Below, in pieces: positions 56,897-64,000 of a stretch of 64,000 nt of DNA; position 1 is the first letter of the stretch, and every line of letters begins with the position of its first letter. The position numbers and the translations under genes were made by a program. The notes beneath the pieces were generated by a model. It made no database searches, was not told where the DNA came from, and saw only the letters and a list, made by a program, of their open reading frames with translations. This DNA comes from Microbacterium salsuginis (GTDB lineage Bacteria > Actinomycetota > Actinomycetes > Actinomycetales > Microbacteriaceae): NCBI RefSeq assembly GCF_012524205.1, contig NZ_JABACI010000001.1:868001-932000 (forward strand), in the 5' to 3' direction.

Positions 56897-57559
56897 ATGG
56901 CGATCATGACGTCAAGGGCGATTTCGACGCGACTGCGGAAGCGGCCGGAGGAACGGCGCGACGAGATCCTCGCCGCGGCCGCGACGATCGCCATCGACGA
57001 GGGGCTGGAGCGCATCACGCTGCGAGCGGTCGCCGAGCGACTCGGCGTGCGACCGGGGCTGATCACGCACTACTTCCCGGCCGCCGACGACCTCGTCGTG
57101 AGGGCCTTCGCGCGAGCCGCCGAAGCCGAGCGCGAGAGATTCTTCCCATCGGGCGGCGGCCCGCTCGACCGGCTGGCGCACTTTCTCCACCACATCGAGA
57201 CCGGTGCGTCGCAGCCGCTCGCGCGCCTGTGGCTGAACGCGCGGCATCTCGCGCGGTTCCGGCCGGCATTGAACGACGAACTCGAGAAGCAGGACGCGCT
57301 CGACCGGGCGCGGCTGGTCTCACTCATCCGCGACGGCATCGCGTCGGGAGACTTCGGAGAGACGGATGCCGAGGCCGCCGGCATCCGGATACTGATCGCG
57401 ATCGACGGCAGCGGGTCGTACGTGAACAGTCCCGGCGACTACACCCGCCCGGTGTACCGCCACTTCGTGGCGGATGTCGCCGAGTGGGTGCTGCGCATCA
57501 GCCCGGGATCGCTTCGCCGGGCGATCGACGCCCGTCGGGCATCACCCGACTCGTCATGA
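56897..57559 (+). CDS. TetR-family regulator of the permease-amidohydrolase operon
   Basis: 220 residues. [20 protein letters not shown], then [20 protein letters not shown] and [20 protein letters not shown] give the TetR HTH. Starts at ATG 56897 or 56906; the operators reach almost to the first. It probably represses itself and the divergent NCS1-amidohydrolase operon until a substrate-derived ligand binds. Its last 6 nt overlap the convergent DUF1905 gene. Confidence 0.9.
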   Translation: MAIMTSRAISTRLRKRPEERRDEILAAAATIAIDEGLERITLRAVAERLGVRPGLITHYFPAADDLVVRAFARAAEAERERFFPSGGGPLDRLAHFLHHIETGASQPLARLWLNARHLARFRPALNDELEKQDALDRARLVSLIRDGIASGDFGETDAEAAGIRILIAIDGSGSYVNSPGDYTRPVYRHFVADVAEWVLRISPGSLRRAIDARRASPDSS

Positions 57560-57841
57560 CCGGCGTCGCGTCACATGGACGTCGACGCTGTCGCCGTCGG
57601 ACTTGCCGATCGCGGAGCGCACGGCGCCGCTCACGGGAAGCTTGTGGGTGCCGTCGCCGAGTGCCATGAACGATCCCTCGAAGGGGTACCCGTCCACGGT
57701 TCCGGCGACTTTCACCAGTCCGCGCGTGCCGAAGATCTCAGCCGAACCCGGAAGCTGAACGCAGGTCCAGGTGTCTCCCTCTCGGACTTTGCCGAGGACG
57801 GCGGTGAAGCGGATGTCGAGCGGCTGGGCCGTGTCGTTCAT
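57554..57841 (-). CDS. DUF1905 protein
   Basis: 95 residues. [20 protein letters not shown] and [20 protein letters not shown], followed by [20 protein letters not shown], match the small beta-barrel DUF1905 family, often linked to YdeI-type proteins; function unknown. AAGGGA lies 6 nt before the ATG. A strong hairpin (57864-57895) lies in its 5' leader. Confidence 0.85.
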   Translation of the reverse strand: MNDTAQPLDIRFTAVLGKVREGDTWTCVQLPGSAEIFGTRGLVKVAGTVDGYPFEGSFMALGDGTHKLPVSGAVRSAIGKSDGDSVDVHVTRRRS

Positions 57842-57863
57842 GTCGGTTCCCTTCAGGACGCGG

Positions 57864-57895
57864 ACTGTGGGCGGCGCTGATGCGCCGCCCACAGT
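57864..57895 (-). terminator. Strong perfect hairpin between GlsB-like and DUF1905 genes
   Basis: 14-nt perfect arms ACTGTGGGCGGCGC and GCGCCGCCCACAGT with a TGAT loop; about 70 nt after the GlsB-type stop and 23 nt before the DUF1905 ATG on the same strand. It may be a terminator or a leader structure; no U-tract. Confidence 0.55.
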
Positions 57896-57965
57896 GATGA
57901 CGAACGACCTCGTCCGCGATCGACAGCTCTTCTCATTCTGCTCGCCGTCGCGGCATCCGTTCGTG

Positions 57966-58247
57966 TCAGGTCCGCGTGACCCCGCGCCGGCGTGCGAAGA
58001 ACACGTAGAGGCCGAGCACGATGATCGAGCCGATGATGGAGCCGATGATCCCGGCCGGCTGCAGGAAGCCGCCGTTCGGGTCGGCCCCGAAGATGAGGAA
58101 TCCGAGGAATCCGCCGACGAACGAGCCGACGATTCCGAGGACGATGGTCAGCAGGATCCCCATGCTCTGCTTGCCGGGAATGATCGCCCGGGCGATGAGC
58201 CCCGCGATCAGGCCGATGATGATCAGGCCCAGGATTGTCCACAACAT
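57966..58247 (-). CDS. GlsB/YeaQ/YmgE-type stress membrane protein
   Basis: 93 residues with three membrane helices; [40 protein letters not shown] and [13 protein letters not shown] match the transglycosylase-associated/GlsB family, small general-stress membrane proteins. GGGGAG precedes the ATG. It begins a same-strand cluster with the acidic proteins upstream. Confidence 0.92.
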   Translation of the reverse strand: MLWTILGLIIIGLIAGLIARAIIPGKQSMGILLTIVLGIVGSFVGGFLGFLIFGADPNGGFLQPAGIIGSIIGSIIVLGLYVFFARRRGVTRT

Positions 58248-58265
58248 GATTTCTCCCCTCGGTTG

Positions 58266-58847
58266 TCAGGAACGGGACGGGCTCGCGGCGTCGCCGGTCG
58301 ACACCTGACGTGCGAGCTCTTCGACATCGGCATCGGGCAGTGACACGCCTGCCTGATCGAGCCGCTGACGCAGCACCTCGGCGATGCGCTCCACAGGCTC
58401 GATTCCGACATCGGCGCGCGTCTGCGCGACGATCCCGGCCACCTTGTCGATGTCGGGCGCGTTGTTCTGGTCCATCGCCGGGAGCCGCTGCTCCTGCTCC
58501 GATCCCAGCGCACCCGGCGTGTGCTGCGCCGAACTCGCCGTCAGCGTGTCGCGGCCATCGTCGTTGCCGTGATGATCGGCGCCGTCGATGACGCCGATCC
58601 CGACGGCGGTGTGACTGGTCTCGTCCGGCATCCCGGCGTCTCCGCCCGCCACGCCCGCGGCATCGTCGGTCTGAGCGACGCCCGGCTCAGCCGTACCGTC
58701 GGCGGCCTCCGCCCCGGCAGTCGTCGCGGTCGTCGCGTCGTCGCGGGTCGGGTCACCCGGTCCCGGAGTGCCCGTGGCGCCGTCGGCGTCTTCGCGGTCC
58801 GGGTAGTTGACGCCCGGTCGCTCGTACTCGTTGCCCGTCGTGCTCAT
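58266..58847 (-). CDS. Acidic, largely disordered hypothetical protein
   Basis: 193 residues. The first 120 are Asp/Gly/Ala/Thr-rich with no fold expected (GATGTPGPGDPTRDDATTAT); a short C-terminal helical part (DIDKVAGIVAQTRADVGIEP, then VERIAEVLRQRLDQAGVSLP) looks ordered. No family recognised. The ATG overlaps the preceding gene's stop (TGATG), indicating coupling. GAGGAG precedes it. Confidence 0.72.
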   Translation of the reverse strand: MSTTGNEYERPGVNYPDREDADGATGTPGPGDPTRDDATTATTAGAEAADGTAEPGVAQTDDAAGVAGGDAGMPDETSHTAVGIGVIDGADHHGNDDGRDTLTASSAQHTPGALGSEQEQRLPAMDQNNAPDIDKVAGIVAQTRADVGIEPVERIAEVLRQRLDQAGVSLPDADVEELARQVSTGDAASPSRS

Positions 58848-59071
58848 CAGGGCTCCTCTCCTCGGTCGGCCTCGACAGCCAGGTCGGGGTCGGCGCCCTG
58901 CCGGGCGGCCTCGCCTTCGGCGGGATCGTCCGGCTGCAGCGCTGCGTCGGTCAGCAGCGTGTCGGCGTCGGCCGCTTCGGCGTTGCGCTCGCGTGTCTCT
59001 TCGTCGCCGACTTCGTCCCAGCCGCCGGCTGGGTCGGCGTCGATGACGCCATCGGGCAGGTCACGGTCCAT
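58847..59071 (-). CDS. Small acidic hypothetical protein
   Basis: 74 residues, very acidic (about one third Asp/Glu), for example GGWDEVGDEETRERNAEAAD. ATG with GAGGAG upstream; its stop overlaps the next ATG. No family recognised; it forms a unit with the disordered protein downstream, perhaps a stress-related pair. Confidence 0.65.
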   Translation of the reverse strand: MDRDLPDGVIDADPAGGWDEVGDEETRERNAEAADADTLLTDAALQPDDPAEGEAARQGADPDLAVEADRGEEP

Positions 59072-59142
59072 GGCGCACTCCTCTCGTCGGCCACCAGACT
59101 CCCCCACCTGCGCGACACGCGGCATGGGGTTGACAACGCCCG

Positions 59143-59589
59143 TCAGTGCTGGGAAGTGGGACGCGCGGGGCCCGAGGAGGCCCGTGCGTCCTGTGCGGCC
59201 TTGTCGCGGGCCACGGCGTCGCCGATCATCTGGCCCCCGCTGCGCAGCAGCGCCCGCCGCCACGGCAAGGTGCCCTCGATCTCGATCTGGATGGAGATCG
59301 ACAGGATGGTGCGGATGAGCACGATGAGGCCGAGGATCAGCGCGTCCTCGAGGGACGGCTTGGAGGTGATGGTGCGGATGAGATCGGCGGCGACGAGGAT
59401 CTCCAGGCCGAGCAGGATCGCCGAGCCGAGCGTCGTGCGCAGCACCTGGAAAGCCGCTCGGCCACCCTCGCCGCGTGCGAGCGAGCGCACTCCGAGGACC
59501 AGCGCGATGACGAATCCGGCCATCATCGCGGTGGCGCCGAGCGCCTCGAAGCCCACCGCGATCGCGGTGAAGACGTCCTCCATGTGCAC
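59143..59589 (-). CDS. DUF1622 membrane protein
   Basis: 148 residues, three hydrophobic helices. VLRTTLGSAILLGLEILVAA, then ADLIRTITSKPSLEDALILG and LIVLIRTILSISIQIEIEGT are diagnostic of DUF1622, small integral membrane proteins of unknown role. GTG 59589 is favoured because TATGCT lies 6 nt upstream (leaderless); ATG 59583 is two codons later. Confidence 0.85.
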   Translation of the reverse strand: MHMEDVFTAIAVGFEALGATAMMAGFVIALVLGVRSLARGEGGRAAFQVLRTTLGSAILLGLEILVAADLIRTITSKPSLEDALILGLIVLIRTILSISIQIEIEGTLPWRRALLRSGGQMIGDAVARDKAAQDARASSGPARPTSQH

Positions 59590-59595
59590 GCCGCC

Positions 59596-59601
59596 AGCAT
59601 A
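59596..59601 (-). promoter_or_regulatory. -10 element of the DUF1622 gene (leaderless type)
   Basis: TATGCT on the minus strand, 6 nt before the GTG at 59589. Confidence 0.45.
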
Positions 59602-59651
59602 GGGGCGCTTTCTCACGAGCGGGATGCCGCGCGAGATGCCACGCTGGTGTC

Positions 59652-60779
59652 GTGTCGACTTCTGCCTCTGCTGATGCCACCGACGAACTCCGCCGCCTGC
59701 TCGCTCGTCACGTCGATGCGGGCACCATGCCGGGAGCCGTCGCGACCATCGGCGCAGACGTGTCCCCCGTCGTGGTCGGCGTCGCCGGGCCGGACGGGAT
59801 GCCGTTGCGTGCCGATGCCATCTTCCGCATCCAATCGATGACCAAGACGGTCACGGCCGTGGCTGCTCTGCAGCTCGTCGAGAGGGGCGGGATCGGTCTC
59901 GACGATTCCGTCGAGCCGTGGCTGCCCGAGCTCGCCGAGCGCCGCGTGCTGCGGCATCCGTCAGCCGGCCTCGACGACACCGTACCGGCCGACCGGGCGA
60001 TCACGCTGCGCGACCTGCTCACGAACCAGTCCGGATACGGGGTGATCCCCATCGACTCCCCGTTGCAGCGGGCGATCGCCGCCGCCGGGTTGGAGCCGAC
60101 GAACCTGCCCGCGGATCGCGGCGCGCAGGAGTGGCTCGAGGCCCTGGCGACGCTTCCGCTCGCCCACCAGCCCGGTCGCGGCTGGCGCTACCACCTGTCG
60201 TTCGGCATCCTCGGCATCCTCCTCGGCCGCATCGCAGGCGTTCCGGCAACGGAGCTGCTGAGGACGTCTGTCTTCGAGCCGGCCGGCATGCGCGACACCG
60301 GATTCCGCGTGCCCGCCGATCAGGCCCACCGGCTGCTGCCGGCATATCGGCGCAGCGGGTCGGGCCTGGACGAGGTGGAGCCGGCCGGTGGCGGTTTCCA
60401 TAGCGGCCCCGCACCCTTCGACGAGAGTCACTCGGAGCTGGTCTCGACCGTCGCCGACTACCACGCGTTCCTTCGCGCACTGCTCGACGGCCGCCTGATC
60501 GGCCCTGAGCTGCTCCAACAGCTGCGCACCGACCAGGTGGATGCCGAGGTCAAGACGCCGGACAGCTTCTTCCCCGGCTTCTGGGATGGAACGGGCTGGG
60601 GCTTCGGCGCCTCGGTGGTCACGGATGGTCCGCACCGCGGCCGGTTCGGGTGGTCGGGCGGGTTCGGAACGGACTACTACGTCGATCCCGACGGGACCAT
60701 CTGCATCGTCATGACGCAGGTCGAGATGGACGAGCAGATCTTCGGTCTGCTCGCCGAGCTTCAGCAGCTTCCGGGCTAA
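59652..60779 (+). CDS. Beta-lactamase-family serine hydrolase
   Basis: 375 residues. FRIQSMTKTVTAVAALQLVE contains the SxxK nucleophile motif (SMTK), WRYHLSFGILGILLGRIAGV the tyrosine motif, and FGWSGGFGTDYYVDPDGT the third element in place of KTG. No signal peptide. It is a class C-like esterase/peptidase-type hydrolase, substrate unknown. The GTG start overlaps nothing; its end overlaps the convergent GNAT gene by 4 nt. Confidence 0.88.
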   Translation: MSTSASADATDELRRLLARHVDAGTMPGAVATIGADVSPVVVGVAGPDGMPLRADAIFRIQSMTKTVTAVAALQLVERGGIGLDDSVEPWLPELAERRVLRHPSAGLDDTVPADRAITLRDLLTNQSGYGVIPIDSPLQRAIAAAGLEPTNLPADRGAQEWLEALATLPLAHQPGRGWRYHLSFGILGILLGRIAGVPATELLRTSVFEPAGMRDTGFRVPADQAHRLLPAYRRSGSGLDEVEPAGGGFHSGPAPFDESHSELVSTVADYHAFLRALLDGRLIGPELLQQLRTDQVDAEVKTPDSFFPGFWDGTGWGFGASVVTDGPHRGRFGWSGGFGTDYYVDPDGTICIVMTQVEMDEQIFGLLAELQQLPG

Positions 60780-61072
60780 CGGGAGCGATCGGCCAGGATG
60801 CCGCGCCGAGCGGGATTCTCGTCGAACCAGTCCGCGACGTACCAGCACACCGGGATCACGGTGCGGTCGCCGCTGCGCTCGAGCTCGGCGACCGCATGAT
60901 CCACCACCTGCCCCGCATAACCGTGACCGCGGAACGTCGGGATGGTGTACGCCCGCGTCATGGCGACCGTCCGGCCGTCGTCGCGGTAGTCCAGCACGCT
61001 CACCAGATCGTCACCGCGATGCAGCGTGTAGCGCGAGGCATCCGCTTCTTTCGTGAAACGCATCTCAGTCAC
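60776..61072 (-). CDS. YjdJ-type small GNAT acetyltransferase
   Basis: 98 residues: YTIPTFRGHGYAGQVVDHAV has the acetyl-CoA loop (RGHGYAG) and VIPVCWYVADWFDENPARRG is the conserved end of the small YjdJ/Gcn5-related group. Target unknown. The GTG at 61072 follows TAGCCT by 6 nt (leaderless). Confidence 0.85.
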   Translation of the reverse strand: MTEMRFTKEADASRYTLHRGDDLVSVLDYRDDGRTVAMTRAYTIPTFRGHGYAGQVVDHAVAELERSGDRTVIPVCWYVADWFDENPARRGILADRSR

Positions 61073-61078
61073 GCCGAC

Positions 61079-61084
61079 AGGCTA
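61079..61084 (-). promoter_or_regulatory. -10 element of the GNAT gene (leaderless type)
   Basis: TAGCCT on the minus strand, 6 nt before the GTG at 61072. Confidence 0.45.
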
Positions 61085-61184
61085 CGCCCGCCCTCCCCCA
61101 TCGGGGCGAAGCGGGCGGGATGTCGCGGCGATCGCCCGGCGAGATCCCGGCTGACTCCCAGGGCCGTCGCCGGGAGCCACCAAA

Positions 61185-62642
61185 TCACTCGGGTAGGACA
61201 CCCGTCTTGGCCAGCCGGGAGTACCAGTGCCCGCTGTCCTTCACCGTGCGCTCGAGCGTGTCGAAGTCCACGCGGACGATACCGAATCGCTTCGCATAGC
61301 CGTAGCCCCACTCGAAGTTGTCCAGCAGCGACCAGACGAAGTACCCGCGCAGGTCGACGCCGCGCTGAATGGCCCGGTGCGCCGCCGTGAAGTGGCGCCG
61401 CAGGTAGTCGAGCCGCAGCGGGTCGGGCACCGAGCCGTCCTCGGCGACGACGTCGTCGAACGCCGCACCGTTCTCGGTGACCATCAGCGGCTGGTCGGGG
61501 AACTGCGCGCGCAGCGAGAGCAGCAGCTCCTCGAGGCCCTCGGGTGCGATGTTCCAGCCCATCGCGGTGTACGGCCCGGGCTGCTCGACGAATTCGAGCA
61601 CGTGGTCGCTGCCGGGCCACGCGGTGCCTCCGGCGACCCCCTTATGGCCGTCGTTCATCTGCTTCGGCGAGACGCCGTCCCACAGCTGCACCGTCGCGGT
61701 CGAGTAGTAGTTGACGCCCAGCACGTCGATCGGCTGGTTGATCGTCTGCAGGTCCCCGTCGTGCACGAAGGACCAGTCGGTGACGGATGCTGTGTCTTCG
61801 AGCAGATCCGCCGGGTACTCGCCCTTCAGCAGCGGGTGCGTGAATGCGCGGTTGGCGAGGGCATCCGCACGGCGGACCGCCTCGGCCGCGTCGTCGCCCA
61901 GGCCACGGAGCACGTGGAAGTTGAGCGTGATCGAATAGTCCGGATCGCCCGTCGAGGTCGCCCGCAGCGCCTGGACGGCGCGGCCGTGCGCGAGGTTGAG
62001 GTGGTGGACCGCCGCGAGCGCGGCGGCCGGCTCGTGGCGACCGGGAGCGTGGCCGCCCTGGCCGTACCCGAGGTAGGCCGAGCACCACGGCTCGTTCAGG
62101 GTCGTCCAGGTGTGCACGCGGTCGCCGAGAGCCGCGCCCATGATCTCGGCGTACCGCTCGAAGGCGTCGGCGGTGCCGCGCGCGGTCCAGCCGCCGCCAT
62201 CCTCCAGCGCCTGCGGCAGATCCCAGTGGTAGAGCGTCGCGACGGGGCGGATGCCGCGCTCGAGCAGGCCGTCGACCAGGCGCGAGTAGAAGTCGATGCC
62301 CGCCTGGTTCGGCTCGCCGGTGCCGTTCGGAACGATACGCGGCCACGCGATGGAGAAGCGATACGCACCGAGCCCCAGGTCCTTCATGAGGTCGAGGTCG
62401 CTCTCCCACCGGTGATAGTGGTCGCACGCCACGTCGCCGGTGTCGCCGTTCCAGACCTTGCCCGGCGTCTTGCTGAAGGTGTCCCAGATGGAAGGTCCAC
62501 GACCGTCCTCGGCGGCGGCCCCCTCGACCTGGTACGCGGCGGTCGCCGAACCGAAGGTGAAGCCGGGCGGGAACACGAGACCCGAGTCGCGGTAGTCGGG
62601 GCTGCCCTGGACGGGCGTGGAAGTCGAAGTCACGGGATTCAC
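61185..62642 (-). CDS. GH1 beta-glucosidase
   Basis: 485 residues. [20 protein letters not shown] is the GH1 N-terminal signature, [20 protein letters not shown] carries the acid/base glutamate (near residue 181) and [14 protein letters not shown] the nucleophile glutamate (near 387). No signal peptide, so cytoplasmic. The GTG at 62642 overlaps the GH31 stop by 4 nt and has GGAGGT six nt upstream. With the GH31 enzyme it probably removes glucose or related beta-linked sugars from imported oligosaccharides. Confidence 0.95.
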   Translation of the reverse strand: MNPVTSTSTPVQGSPDYRDSGLVFPPGFTFGSATAAYQVEGAAAEDGRGPSIWDTFSKTPGKVWNGDTGDVACDHYHRWESDLDLMKDLGLGAYRFSIAWPRIVPNGTGEPNQAGIDFYSRLVDGLLERGIRPVATLYHWDLPQALEDGGGWTARGTADAFERYAEIMGAALGDRVHTWTTLNEPWCSAYLGYGQGGHAPGRHEPAAALAAVHHLNLAHGRAVQALRATSTGDPDYSITLNFHVLRGLGDDAAEAVRRADALANRAFTHPLLKGEYPADLLEDTASVTDWSFVHDGDLQTINQPIDVLGVNYYSTATVQLWDGVSPKQMNDGHKGVAGGTAWPGSDHVLEFVEQPGPYTAMGWNIAPEGLEELLLSLRAQFPDQPLMVTENGAAFDDVVAEDGSVPDPLRLDYLRRHFTAAHRAIQRGVDLRGYFVWSLLDNFEWGYGYAKRFGIVRVDFDTLERTVKDSGHWYSRLAKTGVLPE

Positions 62643-64000
62643 TCTGTCACCTCCGCACGATCGACCGTGAACGTCTGCGAGCGCCCGTCGGGCGTCGTGA
62701 CGGCCACCTCGGCCGCGCCCGTCCCGCCGGGGAAGACCCGGAGCGCGAGACCGTCGAGGTAGTCGTAGTCCGGCCGGTCGGTGCGCGCCCCCCATGGCAG
62801 CACGGCGCCCGGCCGGACGTACAGCGGGAGGCTCAGGAAGCCGTGGGTCTCGCGCAGCCAGCGCCCGCCCTCGACCTTCTCGCCCGTCAGCAGGCTCGTC
62901 CACGTGCCCGCTGGGAGGTAGAACTCCACCTCACCGGAATCGGAGAACACCGGCGCGACGAGGATGTCTCCGCCGAGCATGTACTGCCGGTCGAGGTAGG
63001 CCGCCGCGGGGTCGTCGGGGAACTCGAGCTGCATCGGCCGCATCAGCGGCACCCCCGTCCGCGATGCGTCGACGCCGAGCTGATACAGGTACGGCATCAG
63101 CCGCATCTTCAGGTGCGTGAAGAACCGCGTGACCTCGACGGCCTCGTCGTCGAAGTCCCACGGCACACGGTACGAGCTCGATCCGTGGAAGCGCGAGTGG
63201 CTGCCGAGGAGCCCGAAGGCGGTCCAGCGCTTGAAGACCGCGGCATCCGGCATCCCTTCGAATCCCCCGATGTCGTGACTCCAGAAGGCGAAGCCGCTCA
63301 TCGCGAGCGACAGCCCGCCACGCAGGGTCTCGGCCATCGACGGGAAGGTCGACGTCGAGTCGCCGCCCCAGTGGACGGGCATGGACTGCCCGCCGGCCGT
63401 CGCCGAGCGGGCGAACAGCACCGCCTCGCCCTCGCCGCGCGCCTCGACGAGCACGTCGTAGACGGCCCGGTTGTAGAGGTGCGTGTAGAGGTTGTGCATG
63501 CGGGACGGATCCGAACCGTCGAAGTAGTCGACCTCGAGCGGGATCCGCTCGCCGAAGTCGGTCTTGAAGCAGTCGACGCCTTGGTCGATCAGGCGGCGCA
63601 GGTGACCCTGGTACCACGCCGTCGCGTCGGGGTTCGTGAAGTCGACGAGTCCCATGCCGGCCTGCCACAGATCCCATTGCCACACCGAGCCATCCGGCCG
63701 CGTGACGAGGAAGCCCTGCGCGGCCGCCTCGGCGAACAGCGGTGAGCGCTGGCCGATGTACGGGTTGATCCAGACCGACACCCGCAGGTCCTTCTCGTGC
63801 AGGCGAGCGAGCATGCCGTCCGGATCGGGGAAGGTGCGCGGATCCCACTCGAAGTCGCACCAGTTGAACTCGCGCATCCAGAAGCAGTCGAAGTGGAAGA
63901 CCGACACCGGCAGCTCGCGCGCCGCCATCTCGTCGATGAACGACGTCACGGTCGCCTCGTCGTAGTCGGTGGTGAAGCTCGTCGACAGCCACAGCCCGTA
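62639..64000 (-). CDS. GH31 alpha-xylosidase/alpha-glucosidase (YicI-like), N terminus missing
   Basis: The frame is open to base 64000, so the N-terminal domain lies outside; about 453 residues are visible, from [15 protein letters not shown] to the stop. [17 protein letters not shown] carries the nucleophile aspartate and [20 protein letters not shown] the acid/base aspartate; the rest is the beta-sandwich C-terminal part. [15 protein letters not shown] resembles YicI-type alpha-xylosidases. Its end overlaps the GH1 gene. The pair suggests breakdown of xyloglucan-type or isoprimeverose-containing oligosaccharides. Confidence 0.92.
   Translation of the reverse strand, partial: YGLWLSTSFTTDYDEATVTSFIDEMAARELPVSVFHFDCFWMREFNWCDFEWDPRTFPDPDGMLARLHEKDLRVSVWINPYIGQRSPLFAEAAAQGFLVTRPDGSVWQWDLWQAGMGLVDFTNPDATAWYQGHLRRLIDQGVDCFKTDFGERIPLEVDYFDGSDPSRMHNLYTHLYNRAVYDVLVEARGEGEAVLFARSATAGGQSMPVHWGGDSTSTFPSMAETLRGGLSLAMSGFAFWSHDIGGFEGMPDAAVFKRWTAFGLLGSHSRFHGSSSYRVPWDFDDEAVEVTRFFTHLKMRLMPYLYQLGVDASRTGVPLMRPMQLEFPDDPAAAYLDRQYMLGGDILVAPVFSDSGEVEFYLPAGTWTSLLTGEKVEGGRWLRETHGFLSLPLYVRPGAVLPWGARTDRPDYDYLDGLALRVFPGGTGAAEVAVTTPDGRSQTFTVDRAEVTE

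Noticed and set aside
59130..59135. TTGACA as a plus-strand promoter
   Set aside because: No -10 follows and no plus-strand gene begins until 59652.

Overview
The window is very G+C-rich DNA, densely coding on both strands. It looks like chromosome from an actinobacterium of the family Microbacteriaceae, most likely Microbacterium or a close relative. Supporting signs are the 32-residue ribosomal protein bS22 next to a small excisionase-like HTH gene, a System II cytochrome c maturation operon, menaquinone synthesis (menC), two LLM-class flavin/F420-type oxidoreductases, DUF3467, a TM0106-type nuclease-helicase, an archaeal-type aspartyl-tRNA synthetase, and many genes with a -10 hexamer only 6-7 nt from the start codon (leaderless transcripts). 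No rRNA, tRNA, prophage, insertion sequence or CRISPR array was seen. The content is mostly core and accessory metabolism, and no gene-free stretch exceeds about 300 nt.

Layout. 1-9.4 kb: 3' part of a fused ECF transporter protein (two ABC ATPase domains plus a membrane S-component), metH, an LLM oxidoreductase, a PadR regulator with its membrane partner, menC. 9.3-15.2 kb: a TetR gene divergent from an MMPL exporter that carries a C-terminal pseudo-ABC domain, coupled to a YhgE/Pip membrane protein, with two GATACA-N4-TGTATC operators between. 15.3-20.3 kb: histidine phosphatase, tlpA, ccdA, resB and ccsB for cytochrome c maturation. 20.3-24.6 kb: DedA, aspS, glutaredoxin, rhodanese, bS22, HTH, TetR. 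24.7-29.3 kb: DrrAB-like ABC exporter, ArsR, TrkH-TrkA potassium uptake. 29.3-36.7 kb: proC, ArsR-SRPBCC pair, hydrolase, CDF metal transporter, LLM oxidoreductase, DUF2306, tadA, upp. 36.9-43.3 kb: DUF3467, nuclease-helicase, nadE. 43.3-53.7 kb: a degenerate phosphopantetheinyl-transferase-like protein, a lipase maturation factor homologue, an MFS exporter, an MTA/SAH nucleosidase-like protein, sbcCD, and small or unknown genes. 53.8-57.8 kb: an amidohydrolase-NCS1 permease operon under a divergent TetR. 57.5-61 kb: small stress-type membrane and acidic proteins, a serine hydrolase, a GNAT protein. 61.2-64 kb: a GH31-GH1 glycosidase operon that runs off the right edge.

The strongest unexplained signal is a set of unrelated palindromic repeat families scattered through the window. 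One family (consensus arm GCGTTTCGTCTCGC ... GCTCAACGACC) is found between genes and also, in frame, inside metH, the MMPL gene and ccdA, always in a linker or loop. A short relative of another family is read through as LRQAQG in the nuclease-helicase. Two ~85 bp GCGAAAACACCAGT palindromes, two GTTCGAATCGCGCAC palindromes and one TTCGTCACCT palindrome complete the set. A second notable system is the TetR/MMPL-pseudo-ABC/YhgE operon. A third is the systematic leaderless promoter signature at about 18 genes. All coordinates and motif matches were derived by reading the sequence; no database search was done.
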